NCBI RefSeq assembly: GCF_014207095.1
Contig: NZ_JACHBG010000024.1
Span: forward strand, 20,658-84,657
Reading direction: 5' to 3'
DNA from: Martinezella lusitana
Lineage (GTDB): Bacteria; Pseudomonadota; Alphaproteobacteria; Rhizobiales; Rhizobiaceae
DNA length: 64,000 nucleotides
Below are positions 61,680 through 64,000 of this stretch, in pieces. Position 1 is the stretch's first letter; each line of letters opens with the position of its first letter. Both the position numbers and the translations under genes were made by a program. A model generated the notes under the pieces. The model was not told the DNA's origin. It saw nothing but the letters and a program-made list of their open reading frames with translations, and ran no database searches.

Positions 61680-62040
61680 GTGACATCCTCATGCTATTTT
61701 CGAAATTTATGATCTTCTCGGAGGTGAAATCCCGGCGAAGTGAGAAACCTGCGCCAGCGCACGCCTAAAAAAAGCGAAGCTCCCTGAAATTAAACCTCTA
61801 TCATCTGATGTCGGCGGCAGTCGAAGACGCTCATTGTGCCAAGCCCAGCCTCGAAAGGAAATCCCGCGGAATTGGTTTAAGTTCCTTATCGATGGTCGCC
61901 ATCCGCACGGACCGTCATCAGGCAAATTCGAGCAAGGCCATCGTGTCCGGTCGCAGGTCATCAGCGATATGAATCGATCCTTGCCGACCGATTCATAAGT
62001 CTCGTTGGACGCGATTCCCGGCATAGGCGATTCTTGTCTC
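61680..62040. other. Spacer upstream of the WGR gene
   Basis: No gene is supported. It should hold promoters for the divergent small membrane protein and WGR genes; no clear elements were identified by eye. Confidence 0.4.
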
Positions 62041-62298
62041 ATGATCGCGCAACCGTACCATCTTTATGTCGAACGCTCTGACGCCGCCAGAAACATGGCG
62101 CGCTACTACGCCATGTCGATCGAGCCCAACCTGTTCGGGGATGTCTGCCTGCTCCGGAAATGGGGCCGCATCGGCACGAAGGGTCAGATGATGGTCCACC
62201 ATTTCGGGCGGGAAGAGGAAGCAGTCGAACTGTTTCTCGACCTGCTGCGGCAGAAACGAAAGCGCGGCTATCGTCCACGCACCTCCGTGCCAACATGA
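62041..62298 (+). CDS. WGR-domain protein
   Basis: The 85-residue protein is a single WGR domain: LYVERSDAARNMARYYAMSIEPNLFGDVCLLRKWGRIGTKGQ, with the defining W-G-R. These domains bind nucleic acid ends in PARP enzymes and occur alone on rhizobial plasmids. The ATG at 62041 is preferred to 62005. A hairpin follows 5 bp after the stop. Confidence 0.88.
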   Translation: MIAQPYHLYVERSDAARNMARYYAMSIEPNLFGDVCLLRKWGRIGTKGQMMVHHFGREEEAVELFLDLLRQKRKRGYRPRTSVPT

Positions 62299-62302
62299 GA
62301 AT

Positions 62303-62320
62303 GGCCCGCCGAAGCGGGCC
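62303..62320 (+). terminator. Hairpin after the WGR gene
   Basis: GGCCCGC-cgaa-GCGGGCC is a perfect 7-bp G/C stem with a tetraloop, just after the stop codon. There is no T-run, so termination is likely but not certain. Confidence 0.55.
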
Positions 62321-62799
62321 TCATCGGCGCCTGTTCCAGTCGGTCTCGAAGGACATCTCGATCTCGACGAAGAACGGGATCTTGACGCCGAACATATTCC
62401 GGTTCCGTATCGCACCGAAAAAGCCGGCGGCAGGCTCGATGTCTGTCGTCGGCTTGCCTATCTGGCCAGTCGGCCCCGCCTCACGGTGGGGCGTTTCCGG
62501 CTCAGTCCCGGTTGGTGATGAAAATTTCGAAGCGCCGTTGCGGGTAGCGAGCGAGGCGCAGCCGGTCCGCGTCAGACGTGCCCCATCGAGGCGCCCCTGG
62601 AGCCACGAATAACCAGACAAAGGGACATGACAGTGGCGGCCCACGCCTGGTAGATTTCGCAATGCGATTCGGCTGCTTCGCCTTCAACGTGAAGCCGTTC
62701 GCTCTCATAGCAAGGCTCGCACACCCTCCAGTCAAAAGCCAACAGGCTCTTTTCGGGTGGGAAAATGATTGCTATATTTGCGGAAAGGTTGGAGCAGAC
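62321..62799. other. Spacer before the zeta toxin-antitoxin pair
   Basis: No gene is called. Minus-strand frames here (for example one ending RLARYPQRRFEIFITNRD at 62502) look partly coding but have no clear start or family; they may be remnants. The TA promoter should lie near 62750-62790, an A/T-rich part. Confidence 0.35.
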
Positions 62800-63042
62800 A
62801 TGGCCAAAGTCGTCGTCAAAAAATTTGGAAGTGCCAAAGTCGGCGTACGCGATACCGCGGTCACGCAGAAACGCGTGCGTGACGCAGGTACCGGGCAGTT
62901 TCTGACTGTTCGGACGATCGACGCGCAGAGCAAGACGCTCGGAAAAGATCTGAGCTACGTGTTCAGCAAGAATGTCGCCAAGGCGCGTCGCGAGAACAAG
63001 GCTGTAACTGGCGTCCTTGATCGTGCTCCCATCGAAGATTGA
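62800..63042 (+). CDS. Antitoxin-like small protein of a zeta-type pair
   Basis: The 80-residue basic protein (MAKVVVKKFGSAKVGVRDTA) is encoded directly before, and overlapping by 26 bp, a zeta-type kinase gene. That arrangement is typical for toxin-antitoxin pairs on plasmids. The start at 62800 follows AGGTTGGAG. It is not similar to classical epsilon antitoxin, so the antitoxin call rests on position. Confidence 0.65.
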   Translation: MAKVVVKKFGSAKVGVRDTAVTQKRVRDAGTGQFLTVRTIDAQSKTLGKDLSYVFSKNVAKARRENKAVTGVLDRAPIED

Positions 63043-63634
63043 GCAGCCAGTCTTCCTGATCATCGCCGGGCCAAATGGCTCTGGGAAAAGCAGCGTGTAC
63101 GAGAATGCCGACCTTGAAATGGAAGGTCGCTCAGTCTGGATCGTAAATCCGGATCTACTGGCTGCCAGAATCAGCAAAGTCGAGTCCAGACCGCCGCTGG
63201 AAGCCAACCTAACCGCGGTTCAACGGATCGAGTCTTGGCTTGAAGCGTCGATCAACGTCCACAAAACAATCGGCGTCGAAACAGTCCTGTCGACAGAGAA
63301 GTATCGACGTCTCGTGGTAGCGGCGAAGGCGCTCGGATTCGCGGTCTGGTTCTTATATGTCGTCGTCGATAGCCCCGAGCGCTCGATCGAGCGGATCAAG
63401 TTGCGCGTAGCCAAAGGCGGACATCCGGTACCCGACGAAAAAGTCCGCCAGCGGTACCAACGGTCCCTTGAGCAATTTCCCTGGTTTCTGGAACAAGCCG
63501 ACAAGGCCTGGATCTGGGACAACAGCGGCGCAAAGCCGAAAACGATCGGCGAGAAGTCTGATGGGGTCATTGAACTCGACGTGCACGCTCTGGAGGTCGT
63601 TGCCAAAGCGGTTCGGTCCATCGCAACCGAATAA
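63017..63634 (+). CDS. Zeta-family toxin (UDP-GlcNAc kinase-like)
   Basis: The 205-residue P-loop kinase has Walker A FLIIAGPNGSGKSSVYENA near residue 18, WIVNPDLLAARIS near 42, and a conserved arginine-rich RIKLRVAKGGHPVPDEKVRQRYQRS near 135. Zeta/PezT toxins phosphorylate UDP-N-acetylglucosamine and block wall synthesis. The start is TTG at 63017, or GTG at 63023; both overlap the small upstream gene. It would stabilise the plasmid. Confidence 0.82.
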   Translation: MIVLPSKIEQPVFLIIAGPNGSGKSSVYENADLEMEGRSVWIVNPDLLAARISKVESRPPLEANLTAVQRIESWLEASINVHKTIGVETVLSTEKYRRLVVAAKALGFAVWFLYVVVDSPERSIERIKLRVAKGGHPVPDEKVRQRYQRSLEQFPWFLEQADKAWIWDNSGAKPKTIGEKSDGVIELDVHALEVVAKAVRSIATE

Positions 63635-63755
63635 GGAGTCGTGATTCCGCACTTTCTGTGGAGAACCGTCGATTGTCTGGCCTCCAGATAGGTGTTTGCG
63701 TGACAGGCTGCGGCTCCGGTGGAAATGATTTCCTTCTTGAAACGAGGAGAAATCG

Positions 63756-63926
63756 ATGACCACGACAAATGAAATCGCTGACAAGATCGCGTCAGACCAC
63801 GGCCTGACGAAGGTGCAGGGAAAGGCGATCGTCGAAGCTGTATTTGCGGCGATCACGGCCGCTGCCACCTCCGGCGCCGAGACGTTCATTCCCGGCTTCG
63901 GGAAATTCAAGGTGAGTGCGACGTGA
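63756..63926 (+). pseudogene. HU-family DNA-binding protein, 3'-truncated
   Basis: The frame (56 residues, MTTTNEIADKIASDHGLTKV start) is the N-terminal half of an HU protein: the helical dimerisation part and GAETFIPGFGKFKV are typical, but the DNA-binding arms with the PAREGRNPATG motif are missing. After FGKFKV the sequence reads SAT and stops. GAGGAGAAATCG precedes the ATG. The break suggests an insertion just before the window ends. Confidence 0.85.
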
Positions 63927-64000
63927 AAGTCGCCTAAGTAATTGTTTGTACGGGATTTATATTCCGGGACAAACCTGATGTTCCGTCATCAGTAGCCTAC
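63914..64000. mobile_element. Possible left end of an insertion sequence
   Basis: HU similarity ends at about 63913 and the sequence GAGTGCGACGTGAAAGTCGCC follows. This abrupt end of homology, with no further coding sequence, suits an IS boundary, and GAAAGTCGCC-like ends occur in some rhizobial IS families. The other end lies outside the window, so this is only a suggestion. Confidence 0.3.

Noticed and set aside
1..64000. CRISPR arrays, rRNA or tRNA genes
   Set aside because: No regularly spaced repeats and no recognisable structural RNA genes were seen on reading both strands; a covariance search was not possible here.

Overview
This window looks like part of a conjugative repABC plasmid from an alphaproteobacterium of the Rhizobiales (Rhizobium, Agrobacterium or Sinorhizobium type). 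The evidence is a repABC replication and partition operon, a traI-trb mating-channel operon divergent from it, TraR/TraM quorum-sensing regulators, an Agrobacterium-type DNA-processing region (traHBFA, oriT, traCDG), and several small families common on rhizobial plasmids. The species cannot be named from sequence alone.

Layout. 1-2154: sulfur metabolism on the minus strand (end of an ABC transporter ATPase gene, an SfnG-type dimethylsulfone monooxygenase and its FMN reductase). 3193-5075: a methyltransferase and a small exported protein. 5209-9951: wreckage, with a frameshifted serralysin-type RTX protease, a truncated HlyD/PrsE-type secretion adaptor, and an argininosuccinate-synthase-like gene that has lost its N-terminus and is split by a complete ISAs1-family element (1252 bp, 23-bp terminal repeats, 9-bp target duplication). 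9984-13088: small accessory genes and an MFS transporter.

13344-32131 is a dense conflict/defence island. It holds QatABCD (minus strand), a divergent Gabija-like OLD nuclease/UvrD helicase pair, hipBA with a perfect operator-like inverted repeat, two related metallopeptidase-motif proteins (one frameshifted) with an unknown protein between them, an XRE-ImmA/IrrE fusion with an unknown partner, and a compact three-gene operon: a secreted Rap1a/Tai-like protein, a caspase-like (clan CD) protease and a TRADD-N-associated-type membrane protein. That last operon is the best candidate for a poorly described system. 33594-35593 has a serine recombinase, a decayed Fic gene and a cold-shock gene.

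36242-39872 is repABC (minus strand), with a counter-transcribed RNA between repB and repC and a parS-like palindrome at the end of repA. 40251-50218 is the traI-trb operon, which lacks trbK. 50377-51885 holds traR, traM and a small XRE regulator. 52149-57800 is traHBFA, 57801-58056 contains oriT, and 58057-60542 is traCDG. A lux-box-like sequence lies upstream of traI and a half-conserved copy lies between traA and traC, so TraR probably controls both mating-pair formation and DNA transfer. The right end carries a membrane-anchored thermonuclease-like protein, a WGR protein, a zeta-type toxin-antitoxin pair and a truncated HU gene at what may be the edge of an insertion sequence.
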